From Moraxellaceae bacterium AER2_44_116 (GTDB taxonomy: Bacteria > Pseudomonadota > Gammaproteobacteria > Pseudomonadales > Moraxellaceae), in NCBI GenBank assembly GCA_006546595.1, contig VIAD01000003.1, forward strand, positions 267,983 to 331,982: DNA of 64,000 bases, written 5' to 3'. The position numbers and the translations under genes are program-made. Below are positions 36,186 to 45,210 of this stretch, piece after piece; position 1 is the first letter of the stretch; the number at the start of each line of letters is the position of its first letter. The notes under the pieces were generated by a model. That model saw only the letters and a program-made list of their open reading frames with translations, made no database searches and had not been told where the DNA came from.

Positions 36186-37073
36186 ATGAGTCGTATTTTA
36201 TTGACAGGAGTTAATGGGCAAGTCGGTTTTGAGTTGCAACGCACACTTGCACCATTAGGGGAAGTGATTGCGCTGACACGTCAAGACATGGACTTGGCTG
36301 ACCCTGCAAGTATTATTTCGGCATTAGATAAATACCAACCAATAATTATTGTCAATCCTGCCGCTTATACCGCTGTTGATAAAGCAGAAACAGCCTTTGA
36401 ACAGGCGATGGCGATTAATGCCCATGCCCCCAAAATGTTGGCAGAATGGGCAGCTCAACATAATGCCTTGTTAGTACATTATTCAACGGACTATGTCTTT
36501 GATGGTTGTAAAGACTCGGCATACCTTGAAAGTGATGTGACTAACCCCCAATCAATCTATGGTCAAAGTAAGTGCTTAGGTGAGGAGGCGATTCGTAGCG
36601 CAACACCGCATCATATTATTTTACGTACTAGCTGGGTTTTTGGTGTGTATGGCAATAACTTCCTAAAAACAATTTTACGTTTAGCTAAAGAACGCGATAG
36701 TTTAAGTATTGTTGCCGATCAGCATGGCGCACCCACATCGGCCGCATTGATTGCTGACATAACTGCACACATTCTTAAACATTATGCACAGGTTTCGGCT
36801 TGCAACTTTCACTATGGCACTTATCATTTATGTGCAGGGGGCGAAACAACGTGGTGCGATTACGCACGTTTTGTGTTACAAGAGGCTGAAAAAAAATCAC
36901 AAAGATTTACATTGGCTGCGGATGCGATTCAACCGATTCCAACGTCAGCTTATCCATTACCTGCACCACGCCCAACAAATTCACGGCTGGATTGTGGTAA
37001 GTTGACACAATATTTTGGCCTGTCGCTGCCGCATTGGCAGTTGGGGGTTGCTGAGGTAGTGGCGCAGTTATAA
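36186..37073 (+). CDS. rmlD: dTDP-4-dehydrorhamnose reductase (RmlD)
   Basis: Final step of dTDP-L-rhamnose synthesis, reducing the 4-keto group with NAD(P)H. A 295-residue SDR-like enzyme with RILLTGVNGQVGFELQRTL, NPAAYTAVDKAE, HYSTDYVFDG and YGQSKCLGEE (Tyr and Lys of the active site). It begins three bases after the rmlB stop region. Confidence 0.96.
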   Translation: MSRILLTGVNGQVGFELQRTLAPLGEVIALTRQDMDLADPASIISALDKYQPIIIVNPAAYTAVDKAETAFEQAMAINAHAPKMLAEWAAQHNALLVHYSTDYVFDGCKDSAYLESDVTNPQSIYGQSKCLGEEAIRSATPHHIILRTSWVFGVYGNNFLKTILRLAKERDSLSIVADQHGAPTSAALIADITAHILKHYAQVSACNFHYGTYHLCAGGETTWCDYARFVLQEAEKKSQRFTLAADAIQPIPTSAYPLPAPRPTNSRLDCGKLTQYFGLSLPHWQLGVAEVVAQL

Positions 37074-37108
37074 CGCTTTTTTACTGTTTTTTATAAGAAG
37101 ATCACATC

Positions 37109-37981
37109 ATGAAACGTAAAGGTATTATTCTCGCGGGTGGTTCGGGGACTCGTCTCTATCCTGCAACATTGGCGGTCAGTAAACAATTATTACCCATTTA
37201 TGATAAACCGATGATTTATTATCCGCTCACGACATTGATGTTGGCGGGTGTGCAAGAAATTTTGATTATCTCTACGCCTCAAGATACGCCTCGTTTTGAA
37301 CAGTTATTGGGTGATGGCAGCCAATGGGGTCTTAAACTAGAGTATATCGTTCAGCCTAGTCCTGATGGTTTGGCACAAGCATTTATTTTGGGCGAGAAGT
37401 TTTTGAATGGCGCACCCAGTGTGTTGGTCTTGGGGGATAACATTTTTTATGGTCACGATTTTACTCAATTGTTGAAAGATGCAAGTCATAAAGAGCAAGG
37501 TGCTAGTGTCTTTGCTTACCATGTCAGAGACCCTCAACGTTATGGTGTTGTAGAGTTTGATGCAGATGGCCACGCAATTAGCCTAGAAGAGAAACCTACA
37601 CAGCCTAAATCAAATTACGCAGTGACTGGCTTGTATTTTTATGATGCCCAAGTCGTTGACATTGCTAAATCCATTAAACCATCGCATCGCGGCGAGTTGG
37701 AAATCACCGATGTTAATGTGGCCTATTTGCAGATGGGACAGTTGGATGTACAAACTATGGGGCGTGGCTATGCGTGGTTGGATACGGGTACGCATGAGTC
37801 GATGTTAGAGGCGAGTCAGTACATTGCGACTATTGAAGCCCGTCAAGGTTTGAAAGTCGCCTGCCCTGAAGAAATAGCTTTTCGCTCAGGATGGATAAAT
37901 GCAGAACAATTAGCACAATTAGCCGAGCCATTAAAGAAAAATAGTTACGGCCAGTATTTATTGTCAATTCTTAAGTCTTAA
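37109..37981 (+). CDS. rmlA: Glucose-1-phosphate thymidylyltransferase (RmlA)
   Basis: First step of dTDP-rhamnose synthesis: makes dTDP-glucose from dTTP and glucose-1-phosphate. A 290-residue enzyme with IILAGGSGTRLYPATLAVSK, QLLPIYDKPMIYYPL and LVLGDNIFYGHDF, all typical of RmlA/RfbA. It follows rmlD by 35 bases and lies 19 bases before rmlC. Confidence 0.97.
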   Translation: MKRKGIILAGGSGTRLYPATLAVSKQLLPIYDKPMIYYPLTTLMLAGVQEILIISTPQDTPRFEQLLGDGSQWGLKLEYIVQPSPDGLAQAFILGEKFLNGAPSVLVLGDNIFYGHDFTQLLKDASHKEQGASVFAYHVRDPQRYGVVEFDADGHAISLEEKPTQPKSNYAVTGLYFYDAQVVDIAKSIKPSHRGELEITDVNVAYLQMGQLDVQTMGRGYAWLDTGTHESMLEASQYIATIEARQGLKVACPEEIAFRSGWINAEQLAQLAEPLKKNSYGQYLLSILKS

Positions 37982-38000
37982 ATAATGGACGTTTAATATT

Positions 38001-38549
38001 GTGAAGATAATTGATACCGCCATTGCTGACGTGAAAATTATAGAGCCTAGGGTATTTGGTGATGAGCGTGGCTTTTTTTTTGAAAGCTTTACGCAAAATA
38101 AATTTGAAGCAGCGATTGGTCGAGCGGTGAGCTTTGTACAGGATAATCATTCACGGTCGGTAAAAGGCGTGCTGAGGGGCTTACATTATCAATTGCCGCC
38201 TCATGCACAAGCCAAATTGGTGCGTTGTACTTTGGGTGAAGTCTTTGATGTTGCTGTTGATATCCGTCGAAGTTCATCAACATTTGGCCATTGGGTGGGT
38301 GTGCATTTGTCGGCAGAAAATAAACGTCAATTGTGGATTCCCGAAGGCTTTGCCCATGGTTTTGTCACCTTGTCAGATACCGCTGAATTTTTGTATAAAA
38401 CGACAGACTATTATGCCCCACAAAGCGATGCTTGCATTATGTGGGATGATGCTGACATTGGGATTGAGTGGCCAATAGAAGACTCGCCTCAATTGTCACC
38501 GAAAGATCAACAAGGGAAGCCTTTGAAGGAAGCTTCATTATTTGTCTGA
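38001..38549 (+). CDS. rmlC: dTDP-4-dehydrorhamnose 3,5-epimerase (RmlC)
   Basis: Third step of dTDP-rhamnose synthesis. A 182-residue cupin enzyme with GDERGFFFESF, FVQDNHSRSVKGVLRGLHYQ (catalytic His) and WIPEGFAHGFVTLSD. It begins with GTG at 38001; no upstream ATG fits the conserved N-terminus. It is the last gene of the long plus-strand run and ends nine bases before a convergent gene, with no evident terminator. Confidence 0.96.
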   Translation: MKIIDTAIADVKIIEPRVFGDERGFFFESFTQNKFEAAIGRAVSFVQDNHSRSVKGVLRGLHYQLPPHAQAKLVRCTLGEVFDVAVDIRRSSSTFGHWVGVHLSAENKRQLWIPEGFAHGFVTLSDTAEFLYKTTDYYAPQSDACIMWDDADIGIEWPIEDSPQLSPKDQQGKPLKEASLFV

Positions 38550-38558
38550 AGCTGATTT

Positions 38559-39680
38559 CTATTCGTATTTACTGTGTGAAAGTTTTTCATAAACCGCCAA
38601 CGTACTGTCACACATATCCTTTAACCTGAACGCAGTGATAGGTTTAGGTGGGTCAGGCTGTTGAATCAGTTGCATACTTTTAGTCAATAATTCGGTCATG
38701 TTTTGAAGTGTGACCGCGCCTTGTGGATAACAGGTTGTTAATATTTCACCGACACCCCCGTGATTCCAACCTATAATCGGCGTGCCAATAGATAATGCTT
38801 CTAAGGTAGTGCGTCCAAAGGTTTCCGCTTGGCTTGACAGCGAATAAGCGATGTCACTTTGGCTAAAAACTTCTTTCATGTCGCTACGATGGCCAATCAG
38901 TGAAATGTGCTCCTCTAAACCTTTGGCATGAATGAGTTGCTTTAATTCATTTAGATAAGCCGTTTTTTTAGCTTCTGCACCACCGACAATCAAACCATGA
39001 ATTGATTGTTTGTTGTTAATCAGCTCTTCAATCAGGGTAATAAACGTTTCGTGGCCTTTCAGTCGCGTAATACGTCCAGCCAAAGTTAAAACGATTTTAC
39101 CTGCTAATTGTGGATAGTCTTTCTGCCATTGGTTCAGCCATGTATGGCTAGGTTGATAACCATGTGGAAATTCAGCCGCACTCACGCCCCGATAAATAAC
39201 TTGGATTTTTTCTGTTGGGCATTGGGGATAATTTTTTAGGATATATTCTTTGCCCGTATTAGAAACGGCAATGACGCGTTCTCCTTTTGTCATAATCGCA
39301 CTGTAAGGGCTAACGGAATACAAACCATGAACCGTTGTTACAAAGTGAGGACGGCTATTTGCAGGTAATTTGCGCCACGCAAGCCATGCAATCCATGCAG
39401 GAACACGCGAGCGGGCGTGTAAAATATCGGGTTGAATATCGGCCAATAATTGACGAAAGGGCGCAACTTGCCACAGACTTGCTAATGATTTTTTATGCAC
39501 GGGTAGGGTGATATGTTCGCTACCCTCCGCCTCTAATTGTTTCACTAAACGCCCGCCGTTAGAAATAACCATCGAGCGATGTCCTGCTGCGACCAATGCG
39601 CGCGCAATTTCGAGTGTGCCACGTTCAACGCCACCTGCATCTAAGGCGGGTAAGGTTTGAATTACGGTGAGTTTTTTCAT
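38559..39680 (-). CDS. Core-type glycosyltransferase family 4
   Basis: A 373-residue GT-B enzyme on the minus strand. It begins VIQTLPALDAGGVERGTLEI; the donor domain has VLTLAGRITRLKGHETFI and SSQAETFGRTTLEALSIGTP, with the E-x7-E pair. It overlaps the lpxL-type gene by four bases (ATGA), so the two are translated together. A place in lipid A/core synthesis is inferred from the neighbours lpxL and waaA. Confidence 0.87.
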   Translation of the reverse strand: MKKLTVIQTLPALDAGGVERGTLEIARALVAAGHRSMVISNGGRLVKQLEAEGSEHITLPVHKKSLASLWQVAPFRQLLADIQPDILHARSRVPAWIAWLAWRKLPANSRPHFVTTVHGLYSVSPYSAIMTKGERVIAVSNTGKEYILKNYPQCPTEKIQVIYRGVSAAEFPHGYQPSHTWLNQWQKDYPQLAGKIVLTLAGRITRLKGHETFITLIEELINNKQSIHGLIVGGAEAKKTAYLNELKQLIHAKGLEEHISLIGHRSDMKEVFSQSDIAYSLSSQAETFGRTTLEALSIGTPIIGWNHGGVGEILTTCYPQGAVTLQNMTELLTKSMQLIQQPDPPKPITAFRLKDMCDSTLAVYEKLSHSKYE

Positions 39681-40672
39681 GGATTGGCCTTCTCTTTGGC
39701 TTTAGCCGCAGCTTCGGCTATTTCTAACTCTTCTTTTAGATGTCTGGGTTTTTTAGGGTAGGGCATGGCCTCACCTTCGGGGCGTGTTTTAAAGCGACGA
39801 TGAAACCACATATATTGTGTTGGCGAGCGACGAATCAGTAATTCGAGTTCGTGATTGATGCGCGTGGCATCGGCAATAGCATCGTTCGTCGGGTAGTTTT
39901 CCAAAGGGGGCGTAATCAGCATTTCATACTGTTCTAAGATGGGATGACGGCGAAAATGCACCATCATCACGGCTGAATGATTGATTTTTTGCAGGCGGCG
40001 TGGCGATGTGATTGTCGCGGCTTGTATGCCAAAAAAAGGGGCAAATACACCTTGTTTTAAGCCGAAATCTTGGTCGGGCGTGTACCAAACCACATGATTT
40101 TCTTTCAGTGCTTTAATCAATAAGCGCATATTGTCATGGTCAATTTGATAGTCATAAATGCGCAAACGTAAACGCACCATAATGTATTCAAGGGCTTTGT
40201 TGTTTTGTGGTCGGTACACGGTATCGACATGAAAAAATAAAATCGCCAATAAACCACATAAATCAACAAAGCTATAATGCGCACCTAACAGCAACACGCC
40301 TTTGCCTTGTGCTTGCGCCGTTTGTAAATGTTCTAAACCGTGAATCGTGACTTTATTTTTATAATAGCTAACAGGTTTAAACCATGCGTTTGCTGTTTCC
40401 AATAACGAAATGCCGCCTTGAACAAAGACATCTTTGGTCATTGCCGCGTGTTCCGCTGCCGATTTTTCAGGAAAACATAAACGAATATTGGTTTCGGTGT
40501 CACGCCGACGTTGGCCGATGACATGGTAAATCAACAAGCCCAAACCTGTACCCAAACGCCGTTGTATCGCCCACGGCAGGTGCGACAACATAAAAATTAG
40601 CGGCAAGACAATCAACCAAACGGGCCAATAGCGAGGGCTGAGTAAATGCCAAGTAAATGGTGTTTTATTCAT
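39677..40672 (-). CDS. lpxL: Lipid A biosynthesis acyltransferase (LpxL/HtrB family)
   Basis: A 331-residue inner-membrane acyltransferase that adds a secondary acyl chain to KDO-lipid IVA. The HX4D catalytic motif is HYSFVD at residues 132-137, and a membrane anchor lies at about 17-33. The C-terminus is rich in Lys, Glu and Ala. LpxL versus LpxM-type use cannot be told. It heads a two-gene minus-strand operon and is preceded by the MITE-like element at 40687-40823. Confidence 0.9.
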   Translation of the reverse strand: MNKTPFTWHLLSPRYWPVWLIVLPLIFMLSHLPWAIQRRLGTGLGLLIYHVIGQRRRDTETNIRLCFPEKSAAEHAAMTKDVFVQGGISLLETANAWFKPVSYYKNKVTIHGLEHLQTAQAQGKGVLLLGAHYSFVDLCGLLAILFFHVDTVYRPQNNKALEYIMVRLRLRIYDYQIDHDNMRLLIKALKENHVVWYTPDQDFGLKQGVFAPFFGIQAATITSPRRLQKINHSAVMMVHFRRHPILEQYEMLITPPLENYPTNDAIADATRINHELELLIRRSPTQYMWFHRRFKTRPEGEAMPYPKKPRHLKEELEIAEAAAKAKEKANP

Positions 40673-40686
40673 AAAATACGTCGTTA

Positions 40687-40823
40687 ACCCTCTCTCTAAC
40701 TCTCTCCCTTTGGGAGAGAGGACAAGTGCAAATTTATGTTTTACTTCTTACCTACTCCGCCGATGGAGAAATAAAGAAGCATTTTACCCCCTCTCCCTGA
40801 GGGAGAGGGCTGGGGTGAGGGTT
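40687..40823. repeat. MITE-like element made of two opposed CCCTCTCC hairpin repeats
   Basis: The left end AACCCTCTCTCTAACTCTC and the right end GGGCTGGGGTGAGGGTT are imperfect inverted copies. Each carries a hairpin: TCTCTCCC-TTT-GGGAGAGA (40701-40719) and CCCTCTCCC-TGA-GGGAGAGGG (40789-40809). A unique spacer of about 65 bases lies between. The right unit matches copy 1 at 6256. It has no coding capacity. Confidence 0.7.
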
Positions 40824-40837
40824 TATTACAAATAAAG

Positions 40838-42022
40838 CTAAGCAAAAAATCGTTCCCACACGGGATGCCCTAAAGTCGCTTTATGTAAAGGCAAGGCATC
40901 GGGTTGTGGATGTTGCGGCAGTTCATTGTGTTGTTGCAAGTGCTTTAACACTTGATGAGCAGCATTAGGGGCTAAAATTAACCGTGTTGGCCACATTAAC
41001 GCGTTATTGCCAATAAACTGAACATGAGCTTTGGCTGAGCTGAGTAAGCGTCGTTCTTGTGGGTAAATACGATTAATGAGTAGCGATTTATAGCGTGCAC
41101 CTTGTAAGCTTTGCCACGGTAGCAGCGTTTTTAACTCTTCTAGCATCATTGCGGTTTGCAGTTTTTCATCACGCTCAACACCGTCTTCGGCCTCTTCACC
41201 ACCGATATACCACATATTTTTACCATTAACGGGATGTGTGCTAATCGTCAAACGCGATTTACGTTGCGCGCCTAAACAGTGACCATAAAACGTCGGTAGC
41301 CGTTCGTGTTGTAAACACAGCATGTGTACTGGTTTAACATTCATCATGGGCGTAATAATGCCGATTTTATGTAGTAATTCGGCGTTACCTTCGCCACCTG
41401 CAAAGAAAACATGACGCGCACGAATACGGGTTTGTATTTTGCTTTGATGAATAAACACCGCTTTACTGTGTTGTTTATCGTTAGTTTCGATATGGACATT
41501 GGTCGCAGGCACAGCATAAATACAATCCAGTTGCGGTGCAGCCAAGACTTCGACCAATGAAACAGGGTCAACAACAGGATGTTCTAATTGATAGACATCG
41601 CCCTTAAAAGAAAAGTTTTTAAAGAGTGTCGGATAATTGTTTTTGGCCAGTTTACTGACTTTTCCTGCCAGTAAATGTGCCGCTAAAAATAACGTAGTTT
41701 GGGCGGTCAGGTCGGGTTCAGCCCAAAGGTGTTGTTCTTTGGCTAATAAATGGACGCGGCTCAAATCAATTTCACCTGTCCCTTGTAAGCACTGTTGCCA
41801 CAGCGTCGGCATATCATCTAAGTGCTCGTCGTGATTTAACGCGGACAAGCCATATTTTAAGCCGCCATGAATCATGCCTGCACTATTTAAGGTTTGATGA
41901 CCACCGAGCAGGCCATCATTGAGCAATAGCGCACTATAACCTTGTTGGCGTAAACGGTTCAGTAACCACAGTCCTGTGATGCCGCCACCAAAAATCAGAC
42001 AATCGACGTGTACAGTATCCAT
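40838..42022 (-). CDS. FAD-dependent oxidoreductase (DAO family)
   Basis: A 394-residue protein starting with a dinucleotide-binding site, CLIFGGGITGLWLLNRLRQ, then LLGGHQTLNSAGMIHGGLKYG, typical of D-amino-acid-oxidase/glycerol-3-phosphate-dehydrogenase-like enzymes. HVFFAGGEGNAELL is a second FAD-binding stretch. Substrate is unknown; membership in an LPS neighbourhood is probably incidental. It is divergent from waaA with a gap of only 63 bases, which must hold both promoters. Confidence 0.82.
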   Translation of the reverse strand: MDTVHVDCLIFGGGITGLWLLNRLRQQGYSALLLNDGLLGGHQTLNSAGMIHGGLKYGLSALNHDEHLDDMPTLWQQCLQGTGEIDLSRVHLLAKEQHLWAEPDLTAQTTLFLAAHLLAGKVSKLAKNNYPTLFKNFSFKGDVYQLEHPVVDPVSLVEVLAAPQLDCIYAVPATNVHIETNDKQHSKAVFIHQSKIQTRIRARHVFFAGGEGNAELLHKIGIITPMMNVKPVHMLCLQHERLPTFYGHCLGAQRKSRLTISTHPVNGKNMWYIGGEEAEDGVERDEKLQTAMMLEELKTLLPWQSLQGARYKSLLINRIYPQERRLLSSAKAHVQFIGNNALMWPTRLILAPNAAHQVLKHLQQHNELPQHPQPDALPLHKATLGHPVWERFFA

Positions 42023-42085
42023 AAAAAATTCGTTGTTAGCTAAATTAACGGTAGAATCATGCGCTTGCTGACTGAGCGAAACAAT

Positions 42086-43369
42086 ATGGCACGCTGGCTT
42101 TACAACTTATTATTGCATTTTCTGTTGCCGTTGGTGTACTTACGCCTGTTTTGGCGCGGGCGAACCACGCCAGCCTATAAACATAATATCGCTGAACGCT
42201 TTGGCGGTCATCAAGGCTTGCCAAAAAATGGGATTTTAATTCATGCGGTGTCTTTGGGGGAGACCTTAGCGTCACAACCCTTAGTCAATGCGTTGTTAGC
42301 ACAGTATCCACAGTATCCTCTGATTATTACCAATACCACCGCCACAGGGGCGGAGCGTGCACGAGCTATATGGGGCAATAAAGTTCATCAATGTTATTTG
42401 CCTTATGATTATCCGTGGGCAATGCAGCGTTTTATCAAACACTGCCAACCCCGATTAGTGATTATCATAGAAACGGAGTTATGGCCGAATTTTTTGGCCA
42501 AACTGCATCAACAGCATATTCCTTCACTTTTGGCGAATGCCCGTTTATCGGCAAAGTCGGCGCAAGGCTATGGCAAAATTCGTGCGTTGGTGACACCGAT
42601 GTTAAAAAGTTTGTCGGTGTTGGCGGCACAAGATGAGGCAACAGCGGAACGGTTTTTAGCGTTAGGGACACCACCATCGACGGTGACGGTGACGGGTAGT
42701 TTAAAATTTGATTTGTCGATTCCAGAGCATTTGCCACAACGAGCGGCTGAATTAAAAGCCTCATGGCAATTACACGGCCGTCCGATTTGGGTGGCTGCAA
42801 GTACTCATGATGGTGAAGACATCGTTATTTTGGACGCATTTAAGCTGATACAAATGGCTTTCCCGAATGCCTTGTTATTGCTCGTGCCACGCCATCCTGA
42901 GCGTTTTGATAAAGTCGCGGAGTTGATTGCTAAACAAGGATTTTCAATGGCGCGTCGTAGCATTAAACAAGCGGTTTCACCTTCGGTTGCGGTGTTTTTG
43001 GGCGATAGCATGGGCGAATTGTTGTTATGGTTGGCGTTGGCGGATGTGGCCTTTATTGGTGGTTCGTTAGTGAATGTGGGTGGCCATAATCCTTTAGAGC
43101 CTGCGGCTTTAGCTGTGCCGATGGTGACAGGTTTAACGATGTTTAATTTTCAACAAATTACGGACACCTTAATGGCGGCAGGTGCGTTGAAGCAGGGAAG
43201 TGATAGTGCCTCGTTGGCGAGAGTCGTCTGTGACTGGTTGCAACATCCTGAACAAAAACAAAAAGATGGTCAGGCGGGCTTTCAGGTGGTTTTAGCTAAT
43301 CGTGGGGCATTGGCGAAACATTTGGCAATTGTGGATAGATTGTTGAAGTCATCAATGCCTTGTATGTGA
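42086..43369 (+). CDS. waaA: 3-deoxy-D-manno-octulosonic acid transferase (WaaA/KdtA)
   Basis: Adds KDO from CMP-KDO to lipid IVA at the inner membrane. The 427 residues fit the family when the ATG at 42086 is used (in-frame ATG at 42059 is an alternative). An N-terminal membrane anchor (LLLHFLLPLVYLRLFWRG) and GRTTPAYKHNIAERFGGH lead to HAVSLGE with catalytic Glu59, then ETELWPNF, WVAASTHDGED and GGSLVNVGGHNPLEPAA. All key motifs are intact. Confidence 0.96.
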   Translation: MARWLYNLLLHFLLPLVYLRLFWRGRTTPAYKHNIAERFGGHQGLPKNGILIHAVSLGETLASQPLVNALLAQYPQYPLIITNTTATGAERARAIWGNKVHQCYLPYDYPWAMQRFIKHCQPRLVIIIETELWPNFLAKLHQQHIPSLLANARLSAKSAQGYGKIRALVTPMLKSLSVLAAQDEATAERFLALGTPPSTVTVTGSLKFDLSIPEHLPQRAAELKASWQLHGRPIWVAASTHDGEDIVILDAFKLIQMAFPNALLLLVPRHPERFDKVAELIAKQGFSMARRSIKQAVSPSVAVFLGDSMGELLLWLALADVAFIGGSLVNVGGHNPLEPAALAVPMVTGLTMFNFQQITDTLMAAGALKQGSDSASLARVVCDWLQHPEQKQKDGQAGFQVVLANRGALAKHLAIVDRLLKSSMPCM

Positions 43370-43469
43370 AGTATATAAACAACAATTTCAACAAGAGCAT
43401 GTATTTTCTAAATCAAACTATGCTACAACAACCACCATATTTGTCTTAACCAATCAAGTGAAAAAAACA

Positions 43470-44936
43470 ATGACTACTCCAACTATATCTTCGTTATTTC
43501 CTGTGCCCGAAGCCGATGTTGAACAGATCAAAAAGGTTTTTGCTGCACAACAAGCCACTGCCATTCAATGGCGCGAATCTACCGCTAACCAACGTATAGA
43601 GCGCATTAAAAAGCTGCGTGACGCGGTATTAGCCAACCGTGATGCGTTTTATGAAGCATTCGCCAAAGATTATCGCAAGCCGTCTGCTGAGGTTGATGTC
43701 ACTGAATTAATGCCCGTTTTAGATGAAATGCGTCATGCGATTGGTGATTTAAAAAGTTGGATGAAGCCTCAAGGTGTATGGCCAACCAGTTTGATGTTAA
43801 CGACAAAAGCATCAATTCATTATCAACCCAAAGGGCGAGTGTTGATTATTGCGCCGTGGAATTACCCCCTGAATTTATGTTTTGGCCCTTTAGTGTCGGC
43901 GTTGGCAGCAGGTAATGTTGCCATCATCAAACCCTCAGAAATGATGCCGCACGTTTCGGCAGTGATGGCGCGTATTATTAAAGACGTTTTTGCCGAGCAT
44001 GAAGTGGCTTTGTTTGAAGGCAGTTTACCCACCGCCGAAGCCTTATTAAGTTTGCCCTTTGACCATATCTTTTTTACAGGCTCGCCCGCGGTAGGCAAAG
44101 TGGTGATGACGGCAGCGGCTAAACATCTCACCAGTGTGACGCTGGAGTTAGGTGGTAAATCGCCGACGATTGTTGATGAATCGGCCAATTTGCGCGTTGC
44201 TGCTGAAACACTAATGTGGGGGAAATTCCTCAATGGTGGGCAAACGTGTGTTGCCCCTGATTATATTTATGTCCATGAATCGGTGAAAACTGCTTTTATG
44301 GGAGAATGTAAAATCGTGTTGGCGGCACGTTACGGTCAAGGTGCTGCCGAGCAAAAAAATAGTGAAGATTTAACCCGTATTGTCAATCAACGACATACGC
44401 AACGTGTGGCTTCGTTATTGGCTGATGCGGTGAAAGACGGTGCAGAAGTGGTCATGGGTGGTGAGGTGGATGTGGAGCAATGTTATGTTCAGCCCACACT
44501 ATTGCATAACATTCCTGCGGGTTCACGCATTATGGAAGAGGAAATTTTTGGCCCTCTGTTACCCATTATTGGTTATTCCAGTCTTGATGCCGTGATTGCG
44601 GAAATTAACGCCAGTCCTAAACCGTTAGCGTTGTATATTTGGAGTCAAAATCAAGCGCATATTGACAGTGTTATTACGCGTACCAGTTCGGGTGGAGCAT
44701 GTATCAATCACTGTTTAATGCAGTTTGTTCACGGCAACTTACCATTTGGTGGGGTCAATAATTCGGGTATTGGTAACTCACACGGTCATTTTGGTTTTAA
44801 AGCGTTCTCACATGAACGTGCGGTGGTTCGTGCGTCTAAAGTGATGCTAGTACGTTTGTTTTTCCCGCCTTATGATGAAAATCGCCGTAAGATTATTCGT
44901 ATGACAGTCGATTCGATGCGTTTGCCGAAGTTGTAA
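43470..44936 (+). CDS. Aldehyde dehydrogenase, ALDH3 type
   Basis: A 488-residue NAD(P)-dependent enzyme that oxidises aldehydes to acids. The cofactor and catalytic region is complete: IIAPWNYPLNLCFGPL, FFTGSPAVGK, LELGGKSPTIVD (catalytic Glu) and GGQTCVAPDYIYVHE (catalytic Cys). The pattern and the tail VRLFFPPYDENRRKIIRM fit coniferyl or fatty aldehyde dehydrogenases of ALDH3. The ATG at 43470 is chosen over a GTG at 43458. It stands alone between waaA and the isc operon; the substrate is unknown. Confidence 0.9.
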   Translation: MTTPTISSLFPVPEADVEQIKKVFAAQQATAIQWRESTANQRIERIKKLRDAVLANRDAFYEAFAKDYRKPSAEVDVTELMPVLDEMRHAIGDLKSWMKPQGVWPTSLMLTTKASIHYQPKGRVLIIAPWNYPLNLCFGPLVSALAAGNVAIIKPSEMMPHVSAVMARIIKDVFAEHEVALFEGSLPTAEALLSLPFDHIFFTGSPAVGKVVMTAAAKHLTSVTLELGGKSPTIVDESANLRVAAETLMWGKFLNGGQTCVAPDYIYVHESVKTAFMGECKIVLAARYGQGAAEQKNSEDLTRIVNQRHTQRVASLLADAVKDGAEVVMGGEVDVEQCYVQPTLLHNIPAGSRIMEEEIFGPLLPIIGYSSLDAVIAEINASPKPLALYIWSQNQAHIDSVITRTSSGGACINHCLMQFVHGNLPFGGVNNSGIGNSHGHFGFKAFSHERAVVRASKVMLVRLFFPPYDENRRKIIRMTVDSMRLPKL

Positions 44937-44947
44937 AAATCATCAAC

Positions 44948-44978
44948 TGTAGGGGCAAATAATTATTTGCCCACTACA
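44948..44978. repeat. Palindromic repeat GGGCAAAT/ATTTGCCC with TGTAG ends
   Basis: GGGCAAATAATTATTTGCCC (44953-44972) is a perfect 20-base palindrome, flanked by TGTAG (44948-44952) and CTACA (44974-44978). Similar TGTAGGGGC palindromes are scattered in other genomes. It lies 12 bases after the aldehyde dehydrogenase stop and could act as an RNA hairpin. Confidence 0.7.
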
Positions 44979-45048
44979 CTGGAAAGCTCCAAACAATAAC
45001 CAAGTAACAGTGGCTTTGACCCTACTCGGTTAGCCACTAAGCCAAACG

Positions 45049-45072
45049 CCCCCTGAGCGGAGTCGAAGGGGG
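45049..45072. repeat. CTGAGCGGAGTCGAAG repeat, copy 1
   Basis: CTGAGCGGAGTCGAAG (45053-45068) sits between runs of C and G, forming a hairpin CCCCCT...AGGGGG. The same 16-base core occurs at 50806-50821 after iscX. It is a repeat type found between genes in many bacteria. Confidence 0.7.
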
Positions 45073-45139
45073 CAATCAACCTCACCTCAATAACGCCTAA
45101 ACACTATTGTTTTATACCCTACTAAATTCATCAACCATT

Positions 45140-45173
45140 ATACTTGACTAAAACAGTAGGGATTAACTAGAAT
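45140..45173 (+). promoter_or_regulatory. iscR promoter with overlapping type 1 IscR site
   Basis: A -35 TTGACT (45144-45149) and -10 TAGAAT (45168-45173) are 18 bases apart. A type 1 IscR site lies at 45140-45164: ATACTTGACTA leads, and CAGTAGGGAT continues the dyad. In E. coli, holo-IscR binds such a site to repress its own operon, so feedback by the Fe-S state is expected here. A match to the -35 inside the site means binding would block RNA polymerase. Confidence 0.7.
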
Positions 45174-45210
45174 AGACATGAAGCTAAACAGTTGTATGGG
45201 GTGTGCGATT

